Shown here one piece after another: positions 33,612-44,900 of a DNA stretch of 64,000 bases. The position numbers and the translations under genes are program-made. Position 1 is the stretch's first letter. Each line of letters opens with the position of its first letter. The notes beneath the pieces were generated by a model. That model worked only from the letters and a program-made list of their open reading frames with translations. It searched no databases and was not told the DNA's origin. Source of the stretch: Dreissena polymorpha (lineage: Eukaryota > Mollusca > Bivalvia > Myida > Dreissenidae); assembly GCF_020536995.1 (NCBI RefSeq), contig NC_068366.1, positions 18,561,299 through 18,625,298 on the forward strand, read 5' to 3'.

Positions 33612-34342
33612 CAGTCTCCGCCAAACATGGTTGGACCGACGGACATGTCCTGTTAAAATTTTTAAGGTCCGGCCTGTCGGTGTAATTTACAGGACCGATT
33701 GTCCGGTAAAAAAAAGAACGAAATTGTTGATTATGTTTTTACGGCTCTGAAAGTTTTCCGCGGTATAAAATTAGCGATCGCGTCTTTCCGTTCCAACGCT
33801 CTACTCTACGGAATTTTGCGATGCACCCGATTGGTCCATTTTTTTGCGTCGTTACCATATGACGAATGCTCGTCAGGACGGTCTTAATCCATGACGGCCT
33901 AGTCGCTGATTAAGATAATCATAAATCTGATTATTAAATGATACAAATATCAATTTGTATTGACGTAATCGAGATAGTTATTTATAATTGTGATCATCTT
34001 CATTCGCAATGTCATGATCTTGACTGTCAATGTCCCTGCGTGAAAAAGGCTGGTGATCAATTATCTAGGCCGTCGTCGGTTTAGGCCGTATTGACCAGAT
34101 TCCTCTCTTACATGCGCACTGAGACTTAGCAACAAGAATCAACAAACGCTATCGCCGAGTTTGAAAACTGTTTGAAAAATGTTTCTACGATATTACGAGG
34201 GAGCGACTCCCGGTGGAAAACGACCGGCACCACCTGATTTATGTAGTCGGAAGGTCCTGTAAAAAAAGAGGAGGTCCTGTATTTTTTCCCAGTTTACAGG
34301 ACCTACTGTCCTGTAAAAATTTGACTAGTTTGGCGGAGACTG
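33612..34342. mobile_element. Non-autonomous inverted-repeat DNA element
   Basis: The ends are CAGTCTCCGCCAAAC and GTTTGGCGGAGACTG. Both flanks carry CTAGTA (33606-33611, 34343-34348), a probable target duplication. Subterminal motifs such as TTTTTACAGGAC and GGTCCTGTAAAAA are mirrored near the ends. It is 731 bp and non-coding. Confidence 0.82.
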
Positions 34343-34473
34343 CTAGTACTAGTAATGTAAATGCATATTTCATCCTAAATTTGATTGCCAACCAGTAATA
34401 CCATCATGTTTATTGACAAAGAAATATTTTGCAAATAAATATTCTTTTATAATGTGTATTTTATTAGCTTAAC

Positions 34474-35431
34474 ATTAAAGGGGCCTTTTCACAGATTTTG
34501 GCATGTTTTGAAGTTTGTCATTAAATGCTTTATATTGATAAATGTAAAAAGCTCCAGTAAAACATCAAGAATAAAATTAAACAAGAGTGCAAAACTGTCA
34601 CAAGATACGCCCGATTTAAGGCTTTGGACAACTTGATAACTTTACCATGACCCATATTTGAACTTGACCTACAGATCATCTAGACACAACTTCTGACCAA
34701 AGTTGGTGAAGATCTGATGAAATCTACTTCAAATAGAGAGTGGACACCATGCTGAATGCTTGAAATGCACTAAGTGACCTCGTGATCTAGTTTTTAACCT
34801 GGCATGACCCATATTTGAACTTGACCTACATGTAGATATTGTCTAGACACAACTTCTGACCAAATTTGGTGAAGATCGGATGAAAAGTACTTCAATTAGA
34901 GAGCGGACACCATGCTTAATGCTTGAAATGGTTTAAGTGACCCTGTGACCTAGTTTTTAATCTGGCATGACCCATATTAGAACTTGACCTAAATATTGTC
35001 TAGATACAACTTCTGACCAAGTTTGGTGAAGATCGGATGAAAACTACTTCAATTAGAGAGTGGACACCATGCTAAATACTTGAAATGCACAAAAGTGACC
35101 CTGTGACCTAGTTTATGACCCGGCATGACCCATATTAGAACTTGACCTAGATATTGTCTAGATACAACTTCTGACCAAGTTTGGTGAAGATCGGATAAAA
35201 ACTATTTGAATTAGAGAACTCTACAAATTGTTCAATTGTTTCGCGTTGCAACGCTTTATAATTTTCAGGTTTTTAAATCGTCAAAAGATGCATATAATGG
35301 CTATATTAGACCATGGTAAATGTTCAGTATTACTGTTTCCTCACAAATATCATAACTAAAACGAAAATTTGCGAATCTGAATAAACATTTCAATTTTGTC
35401 AATTAACCGAACCGTGAAAAGATCCCTTTAA
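34474..35431. repeat. Foldback element family D, interrupted copy
   Basis: The outer ends are inverted: TTAAAGGGGCCTTTTCACAG and CCGTGAAAAGATCCCTTTAA. The left and right parts match the uninterrupted copy at 45437-45878 (GTTTCGCGTTGCAACGC, TTTTCAGGTTT(T/A)TAAATCG). The middle, including the tRNA-like segment, is replaced by a tandem-core element at 34579-35212. Confidence 0.85.
34579..35212. repeat. Tandem-core element inserted in family D copy
   Basis: It begins CAAGAGTGCAAAACTGTCAC followed by AAGATACGCCCGA. It holds four units of about 140 bp with CTTGACCTA, ACAACTTCTGACCAA, TTGGTGAAGATC and AGAGAGTGGACACCATGCT. These are the same units as at 4008-4620, but the usual CCCCC hairpin end is absent. 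Confidence 0.75.
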
Positions 35432-36357
35432 CAGACATGTTTAAGGCAAATAAGCAAGCAAACATTTGTCTTTACAGTACACAATGATAGACATTGACAC
35501 CAAATAAATGTTATTCACGAGTTCATCTCTTCAGATTCAGAACCAGTTTTCACTTATTTTGACACAATTTAAACTTATGCAATTTATGAAATTTATATTA
35601 AAAATATAGAGTCTACTAAGAACTAAACACATATCATGAATTATTGTTTTCTATAAATACTTAATGAAACAATTTCATAGCGATGCATTTTATTCTGCAT
35701 TTTTAACGTTACCACTCATCGAGGTGGAGATTAAAATAAACAATTAAAACGGTATAATTAGACATTCACTGAAAGTTTAGTGAATGTCTAAGCTGTTACT
35801 GATTTCTTTTCAACACAAGATACTTGGATATCTTATGACAAGTCTGGACAATTTAAGTTTTCACTACGACGAACATTATACCTTGCGACTAAAACCCATG
35901 TTGGTATAAAAAGAGGAAGAGAACAGGGGTTCACACGTGAGCATGCAAAACCGAGGGTATAATTCTTTTCGTACAACACGCCACCGTACTATTCTTTATA
36001 GGTTACACACTACTTTTAGAACACATTTGAACACGTATATTTATAAAGATATAAATATTCATATCAGTAAATTACTTTATATGGATACTGCCTGTCCTAT
36101 GCTGCCTCATTGTTTGTAAATAGTCATGTTTCGAACGTGGTTTTCCGATCACATCCCAAGATGATTTTTCAGTCTCCGCTTGCGTCCTAGTCAATAGATA
36201 TCAGTCCAGTTTAAACACTAATGTCCGTAAATGAAACTGCAATTAGTTGTATCGAATAGCATAGTATATCTAATAAGAAAACGTTTAAAACAATTTACAT
36301 TTTAGGGGTTATTAATTTGCATATACCCTAATGTTTATTGTTTTATTTTGTAACTAG
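35432..36357. other. Intergenic sequence with one short perfect hairpin
   Basis: At 35760-35789 AGACATTCACT and AGTGAATGTCT form an 11-bp perfect stem with an 8-base loop. Nothing else is recognised. The missing first exon of RPL13A could lie in this interval or in the gaps around it. Confidence 0.45.
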
Positions 36358-36540
36358 AAATGACGCGACAGAGGCTGACGCGTATCCCCACGTCGCATGT
36401 TTGACCCAGGGGGGCGCCCCAGGGTTGGTAATGGGGCCATGCATAGTTGAGATTGACTGTATTGTCATAAGAGATGTTCAGTATCAATTTAAAATAAATT
36501 TGTGTAGAAATGAAGAAGTTATTGTAAAGTAACATATAAA
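36358..36540. repeat. Single unit of the 14180-15760 repeat
   Basis: It carries GAAATGACGCGACAGAGGCT, GCGCCCCAGGGTTGGTAATG, CATGCATAGTTGAGATTGAC and GTAGAAATGAAGAAGTTAT. It has the same left boundary as the tandem array in the last RPL13A intron but only one unit, so it shows the unexpanded form. Confidence 0.8.
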
Positions 36541-37079
36541 AAAATGATTGAAAACTTTTGACCCAGGGGTCAGATCAAAATTCCAAATAGTGCACTTTCG
36601 CACATATGCTTATAGCTACCGTGTATATAGGTTTCAATGTCCAAGTGCTAATAGTGTTGGAGGAGATAGTGGCCAGGACGGATAACGGACAGACGACTTT
36701 TTCTCCGAAAATCGTGGGGATAGTGAAAACATGTAGAAGGTATTACACGTTTAAATTTGCAGGAAGCAACAACATGATTAGACCTATACGATACAGTATG
36801 TAGGATTCTAAATGTACGTAATACAAGATCACCAGAGAAGACGAGAAAACACATTTTAGTGTATTGTACGTCAGTATCGCCTTTATGCAAAATGGAAAGG
36901 GTAATAAAATATTGCCCCTTTAAAGGGTTTCGAAATCACATCTCTTTTTTCTCTATTATGTATTATATTACTCAGGTTCCGAAACGACAAGATACTGCAT
37001 ACCTCAAATCAACTTTGACAGATGTTCATGAATCTTGCCTCACATATTATGGCCGTTGATATTATTTGAATAACACACG

Positions 37080-38130
37080 AACCAGTCATGCCGACTGAAG
37101 GTAAAGGTCGTACTTCAAAGTAAAAAAATGAGCCTCAATTTTTGTGTCCGCTCCATATATACTATACCCATTGAACTATTGTAGCAAAGAAAAGCTTTCT
37201 TGAAATGTGCACTGGTCACTGCGACGATGCACAGAAATTATGAGTCAGTCACGTTAGCTCAAGGTAAAGGTCAAAGTTGAAAGTCAAAAGTACTTTTCGT
37301 CTCCGCACTTTACCAACTATATGTTTAAGGATAATGCGCAGAAAACATAAGTGAATGATATCGGTTCAATTTCAAGGTCACACTCGAAGGTCGTCATTTT
37401 ACGCTTACTGTTTTGTCTACGCCATACCTCTGGTACCTTTTGACGAATGTCCACAAAACTTACCGGTACCTAACATGTTCAGGAAAAGTGGTCGATGTGA
37501 AGAAGGCATGATGAGTTGGTCATGCCAGTTCAAGGGATTGGTCGTACATCAAGGTCAACGTTTTGTGCCTCTACGTGTGTGTGCTCTCCATACCTTTCTA
37601 AGGATTTATATGAAACTTTGCTTCACGGTTCAGTTCAATGAGACGATCTGCAGAGGGCACGAGTCAGTCATGCCGGCCTAAAGTCAAGAACATACTGGAA
37701 GGTCAATAATCTTCTTCAAATGTGATTTACCCATCGAAGGAGTTTCATAATAAATTAGAAGTATTAAAAAGATGCACACAAGTCACGAATCAATGGCACA
37801 AAAATCGTTCGTTAAAAAATATCATATCGTGCTTTCCATCTTTCATATCCAATGAAAGAGCTGTGTCCAGATTGAATGTATGGATTTATTTAAGGTGAAC
37901 ATTCTCTCTGAATATACCGGTAAATAAACACATACAGTTTTGTATGGCAATAACATGTATCATGATCGGCCAAGGGGAGCAATGCAGTTCGGTCTGGAAC
38001 GAATGAAAATTAAGTTATTGGTATTCCCCTTCAAAGACGATTCGTCGCTCAAAGTCAAGGGTCAATACTACCATCATGATCAATGCGACTCTGTCTGAGT
38101 TGGTCATCGGTAAACCGAAGGCGACCGGCA
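37080..38130. repeat. Diverged repeats of about 150-190 bp
   Basis: The phrase (C/G)AGTCA(T/C)G(C/T)(C/T)G followed by AAGGTAAAGGTC or AAAGTCAAG recurs near 37083, 37240, 37500, 37665 and 38050. CATACCT(C/T)T phrases lie between. The units are old and irregular. Open frames here (for example 37355-37681) follow no family I know. Confidence 0.5.
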
Positions 38131-38826
38131 TACACCGGCTTGCTGGTCTCGGCTTGTCTTTCTGTCCGCTATACCTTTTTTTCTTGTAAAAAATCCACTA
38201 TAATCAAACTTCAGTGACATCCTGTGACAAACGCTTAAGGGAAATTCAACATCCAATAATTATCTATCAGTGTTACTAATTTACTTGTATGTAAATCATT
38301 AACTCAACAGATTAGCAAAAGGGATTTATTGTTCTGGTAAATGTTAAGGGATACTAAGTTTCAAATGTGCAATAATATATAATATTTCGTATATCAAACG
38401 ATAAACATCAAGTTGATAACATATATATTAATGACAATTCTTCGAATCTTCGAGCCCGATAAATCATCTTTCTGTTAGATAGACATAAAACATGAAAATT
38501 GTTAATTGATTTACATGTAATTATATCTTTAGACAAACGTGATTCGTAAATTAATAGCTTATAATTTCGAAGAAGATCTCTAGTTTTACTTATTGCGAGA
38601 ACAGACGCTTGTAATCAGCGATGAAACGTCACTCGCGTTCACACTTACATCTAGACTACAAGATGAATTGAACAATTAAACACGTCGACGTTGCTAATTG
38701 GTCGCCCGACATTCGCCATTGAAACATTTCACGAAATGGCAGCAGCAGGTTTGCATCTCAATCAAATACCAACGTTTGTTTAATGTAATTGATATTTAAT
38801 GTAAAAAAAGTTCAAAATAGATAATT

Positions 38827-38941
38827 ATGGAATCTGTGTGGAATTGTGTATTCGTTTGTGTCTTAATGTCGCTCTTCCCGACGGTCAGTGGTCAGTGGGG
38901 CTGGATGCTGCCGCCCGCATACACGTGCATAGAGAGGCCAG
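38827..38941 (+). CDS. SOD-like exon 1 (signal peptide)
   Basis: ATG at 38827 opens a hydrophobic leader ending near [11 protein letters not shown]. The donor is CCAG|GTAGGG. It ends in phase 1, and the G joins TG of exon 2 to make Val. Confidence 0.88.
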
Positions 38942-41900
38942 GTAGGGACCGGAAACGGGCACCGTATGATCATATTATCACAAGTCATATTTTTTACAAT
39001 CTTATACTTTTAGATTGAATCACATATTAAAGCGCAACGAAATTGATTGACAAAATTGGATATGCGTCTTGATTATTGGCGAATGTGATCAAATTGCATG
39101 CATAGATACGAAATTGGAGTGGGCCACATTAAAGACATTGCCAAGAATGAGGGTGTGCAAAGTCCTGAGTTCTCCCTCATTTGAAGAATGAGAATACATT
39201 ATTAAATGATGGGAACAATATTATACTTATGTGTAGAACATGATATAGTACACTGCCTGCCTTGCAATCCGGTGGCCACAATGTGATAGATAAGCCAGAA
39301 CACGAGCTTAAGGCAAAAACAACTTGATGAAATGTTCGTCAGATTTGCAGCACATAAAATTTGAAAAGAAATATATCAACGATTAACATGTTTATTGCGC
39401 TCCGATGTTTCAAGTTTCCTCTTATAAAATTTGTTTAAAAGCAGAGTCTTTTTCTATTCAGTTGTAAGCCAATATATTTTAATACATTGCCTGTTTATTT
39501 TTCGCCATGTTATTTTTTGTTGAGACTACTGTATATTTTTACGATAACGGCAGTTCATTTTTCGTTATTATTTTAATACAAATGTAGTCTTAACCGGCAG
39601 CATCTAATAAGCTGAATGCATTAGACAGTGGTGTTCAACAAATATGTACGCAATAGCTTGTGTCATTCAGCGCCATGCGCTTGTTACTCATTACCGGTAC
39701 ATCTAAAAATGAAATAGAAATATTGTTATTGCGCTCGCTCTCTGATACTAATGTTTGTGTCTTATCAATAGTTACCAAGAATTGTGAATATGTATTTGTC
39801 GCAAATGAACAAAACAAGTCTCCTTTGCTGTCTTATATTACATATACGGCTGGCCTACATTACATATATTATAGATAAAACTAAATAATAATTCACATCC
39901 TCTTATTTGCAACCTTTTTAAGTAACACAGTTTTTAAGCGATGTGCTGCGTAAACTGATTTTACAGAAACGTATAACACATAGTCCTGGATATACAATTA
40001 TTGTATTAATTCGCATATCATGATATAAAAAATAATTTACATAAACAACTTTAGTGACAATCTTGAAAAAAAAAGTTTATTTGCATCATTTGTAAAAATA
40101 GTTTTATTTCTGGCTGAGTTGTCGTTTCCTAACAAGTATTAACTCTTTAAAATAATAACAGTATTTGTTTAAACAAGAGAGCAGCCATAGGTTTATACTT
40201 TGTGTTCTCTTCAGTAATTTGGCCAATCAGGGTCATTACTTTCTGATTCTACATCACCAGTAGCGTGTGTGTGCGCGTGTAGTTCAAAGTTTATGAGGTC
40301 ATTCGCGCCTGCGGCTGTGAATGGGCCCGGAATGTGTCCCAGAACTCTGTGAATGGGCCCGGAATGTGTCCCAGAACTCTTACCTAATATACTTACTAGA
40401 CTCACATAAGTTGGGCCGAATTTTGTATTATCGATATAGTTTCAATTTTCCACCTTTTAATTTTTTACTAGAAGATTTTCAATGTTGTTCTTGTTTTGTG
40501 CTATGACGGGGGTGGGGGGATCGGAGCACCCGAAGGAAACCTCACCTGTCCTGTATGGTGGCCAACAACCAAACTCACGTGCGCTGGGGACAGGGATTGA
40601 CCCCGGGTCCCCTAGGTAAGAAGCGCATGTACCAACCACTTTGCTCACAGGACAATGAGCGATGCCACAATAATTGTGCATAGCGTTCATATAGATTCAT
40701 GTATACCTGTTTATCGAATGATGAGATCGCCAACACTAGACCGACTCGTGTGTCTGACATGGACTTCGTGTAGAAAGGACATGCTGCATGTAATGCATGT
40801 GTCTCGAGCGCAAAGGTCGACGTCACGCATATTTTTATTTACAAATTTAATTGCATTAGTGACAACTGGCTCGACCGGCATCTTAAAAAATGCCAATAAC
40901 GATCAATGTGCGGTTACTTTTGGCGAGCTATACACATGTACACGTGGATAGTCGTTCTTTTAATAATCTTCTTGTACTTACAGTGCAGGCTGTATGCCAT
41001 ATGGTCCCCAACCCGAACTACCAAGTGGGTAACATTCAAGGATTGGTGGTCTTCACTCAACGCATAGTACGTGTTTCTCGGCTTTTAAGTGTGTCGTATT
41101 TCAAATTCTTTACGTAAAAGTTCCAAAATGACCTTTTTTTTAAATTATCTCTTTTTTGGCGGGTTGAGCAGTGTCGTGAATACTATTTTAATATACACCA
41201 TTCAAAGCACATATATTTGCGGATCGAGATTAAACAGATAAATTTCATATTCATGTAGATAATACCATTGCTTTTGTCAATAAAAAATAATGGGTGACAT
41301 GGTTCGTAATACGAAATTAACAACTATAGTATTGTTGTTGTTGTTTTTTTCATTATATATAAATACGCGTAACTAATTATACCATTCAATTCATTTTGAT
41401 CCACATATTTAATACGTAATGAGGAAATTAAATAAGATAACTTTGTAATTTAAAAATCTATTTTAAATTATTATGGAAACAGACGTTAACGGTAGCTATA
41501 CTTATAATGAATAACAGGACACTTATTAAAACGTCATAAATCTCATTAATAAATCAAAGCAATTAATCATGCGCATTATACGTTTTTAGTCGATTTATCA
41601 TCTGACATCTTAACATTCGGGCATTGCCTGTATCGGAATGATACATTTATAAAAATGATCTGCCCTGACATTGTTATTATATTAGCTTTTAATTAAAAAA
41701 GTAACATGACTTTGTTTGCTAATAAATTAACTATCGAGAGACATTCAATACCGGTAATTAGGGTTTGATGCATATATAATGACTTTTACACCGCAACATG
41801 TGTTAATATTAAACCAATGAAAAGACGTACGATCGAGCAGTTTATCCCCTGAAATTACATATATTGCATTACACGCATATGGAGATATTTTTCAAGTAGT

Positions 41901-44900
41901 AAATACTGCTAGGACTTTATGTTTTGTTTTAACCAAATTTCGGTATGCATATGCTGAAAAATTGTTCCTGAATTTAAGAAAAAACCTTAATCGGAACTCA
42001 TCTTATTCCCAGATACAACCTTACACTGTTTAATGATATGTGAACTTTCTAATAAGAAAATTCTTAAATTTACAAAATATTTTATGCACGTTAGTTTTTA
42101 ATACATTTCATAGTCTCTGATATTTAACTTGATTGTGTGTGTGCCTAATGTATATTAGCAAAAAAAACACAGTTTGCACTGAGTTCAGAAAAACAGCCTT
42201 TTACAATGAAAGCACATGTATACTTCTCACTTAACAGATATGATTCCTAACCAAGGCATTTGTTCAACGCTTTCAGACATGCTTCGGCCACTACGCTCTT
42301 CAAGTGAAAGTGAGCGTAACCGGCCTCCCGTCGGACGGTAACTGGACGTACCACGGGTTCCACGTACACGAGTCCGGGGACATGTCTCGGGGCTGCGAGT
42401 CAATGGGCCCGCACTTCAATCCGTACCGCACCCAGCACGGCTCCCCAGCGGATCCCGCCAAGTTAGTTTCTCTAAGCACGATATAAACGTGTGCCAACTA
42501 ACAAATAAAAAAAGGGATACTGAATAATTAAACTTCTGAGGTCTTGATGACGTAGTGGGTAAGGTCGCCCCAGGATAAATCCTCAATCTGGAAGCGGTCC
42601 TTTTTTGTCAAATACATAAAGTACTGGTCTTAGAAGGAAACGGACTCGAGCTTGTTTCAATAAATCATATGATTTTGTCACACTCGAGAACTAATTAAAA
42701 TTGATTGAAATTAAACTAAACTAAATGCAATTAAAAATGTGCTTCATAGAACGAGAGTTTCTTGAGTGTGGCTTATTGTTTGAACCTACCGTTCTATATT
42801 TGGAAAATATGGAATTTAGTATCGTGATTTATGATTACGGGAGACAAACATTTAAGGTACATTTAAAATGTAGTCCTTTTCGGACAGCGCGATATTGGAC
42901 ATGATCTCCATGAAATGTCCAATATTTCATCAATATTCAGCACTCAATAAAAAGGCATACTGTTTCAAATAACTTATTATACATGTTACTATAGCTAGTA
43001 TAAAATACTGGAGAAAAAGCAGAATGAAGGCATGCGATCGTTTATGGAACAATACTCGTTACGAAACAACGCGGGCATATTGATCTGCATTTATTCTATT
43101 CGCGCAACATCACAGCGCCGTCTTATACGGAAATGACGTCATTGTTAATTTCGCAAAACACGTTGCGCATACATGGCATAGCTAGGAATTATTCACAGGT
43201 CAATCAGGGCCGGTATGACTTCTTACCTGCTTGCCCGTTGAAGGAACTTTTTATTTCATGTAAAACTTATTTGTCAACAAGAACAGTCAGCGATGCCAGT
43301 CACCATATTTCCATTAGTTACTTAAATTTTTATATAAAGTATTCCATACTTAAATATAGGATCTGGCACGAGCTGTCATATCATGCCATATTTTGTCACA
43401 TCATACCATATTTTATTTAACGAGTTCAGGAATTTTGTTAGTAAGCGAGCCTTTGGCGAGCTTACTAACGAATTTCCTTGACGAGTTTAATAAAATATGG
43501 TATGAAATGACAACGAGTGTCAGATTTTTTTATCACATGCTTTAAAATGAGCAAATTAAATAAATATCTACGCAAACATAATGATAAATCCCGAATGTTG
43601 TTTACATTTCGTGACGTCATTTGACGTTGCAACGTCATTTCAGCAAACTAACAAAATGCGATTGGTCAATCGAACGAAAACTAAGCCAATGAAAACGCTT
43701 AAAAAGTATATTACACATGTGTAAGATAAAAATATTCGTAATGGTTATATTACATGGGAAACAGGGTATGGCATGTGATAAAGTATTTTTCAAACTTAAC
43801 TCTCATCAAATATTTTTCAAACGTCAATGTGGTTACAATATGTACTTGTCGGGGTTTTAGTGCACTTTCGTACCTCATCATTGATTATCACGCTACATAT
43901 TTGTTGCAGTTTCTAGTACTTTTTTCGTGTTTTTTTGTCTCGTTTGTAGTCGGCGACACGTTGGCGCTTTAGGCAACATGGTCAAGGACCCGTTCGGAAA
44001 CATGCAGGGCGCCATTTTTGACAACCTGGCCAGCCTCGTGGGTCCCACCTCCATCTTGCATCGCGGGGTTGTGGTAGGTGGAAAGCTGTAGGCAGAAAAA
44101 GTATTCGATATAATTAGCCTGGTCAAGCATTCGACATTGCCCGTAGGGAAAACGATGAACAACGCAGACATCAGCAAAAAAACGACACTTTCCGCTTTTA
44201 TGGTATTTTTAGTTCCAAGGAATTCCCTCCATACCGCAAATCAAGTATAGGCGGAAAGTGTCGTCCCTGATTAGCCTGTGCGGACTGCACAGGCTAATCT
44301 GGGACGACACTTTACGCACATGCATTGTGCCCAGTTTTGTCATAACGCGACTCATATATATACAGGTGTTCTCAGATATCCGTATCAATATTGCACGATA
44401 CTTATTATCTAAATTTATGAAAGGATGCGGATTTTCGCGGAATATTCACGACGGCCAAGTAAAATATATCGTATTATACCAGCAAACTCCTTGCAGTATT
44501 TACTCCCCAATTCATGTCAACGGTAGCCAATATAATTCACACATAATATCTTAGATGTTGAATGGAATGAGTTCTTGTTTGCATTTTTTTCTAATGTCAT
44601 GTGCATTATATATATTCTCTTCAATATTGAAACATTAAATTTAGTCTACAGTAACAAAATAAAATACTTATAAAAATTTATGTCCCACAGTCTATACTGG
44701 GGGATACATTGTTTTTGCCCTGTCTGTTTGTTGGTTTGTTAGTTTGTTAGCGTCAAATTTTTACATTTGCCATAACGTTTGCAATATTGAAGATAGCAAC
44801 TTCATATTTGGCATACATGTGTATCTCATGGAGCTGCTTATTTTGAGTGGTGAAAGGTTCAAGGTCATAGGTCAAATATATGGGGGACAAAGTGTTTCAC

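Noticed and set aside
33840-33870. ATG|GTAACG at about 33855 as RPL13A first exon
   Set aside because: It ends in the right phase but lies inside the transposon-like element 33612-34342 and has no pyrimidine-rich start.
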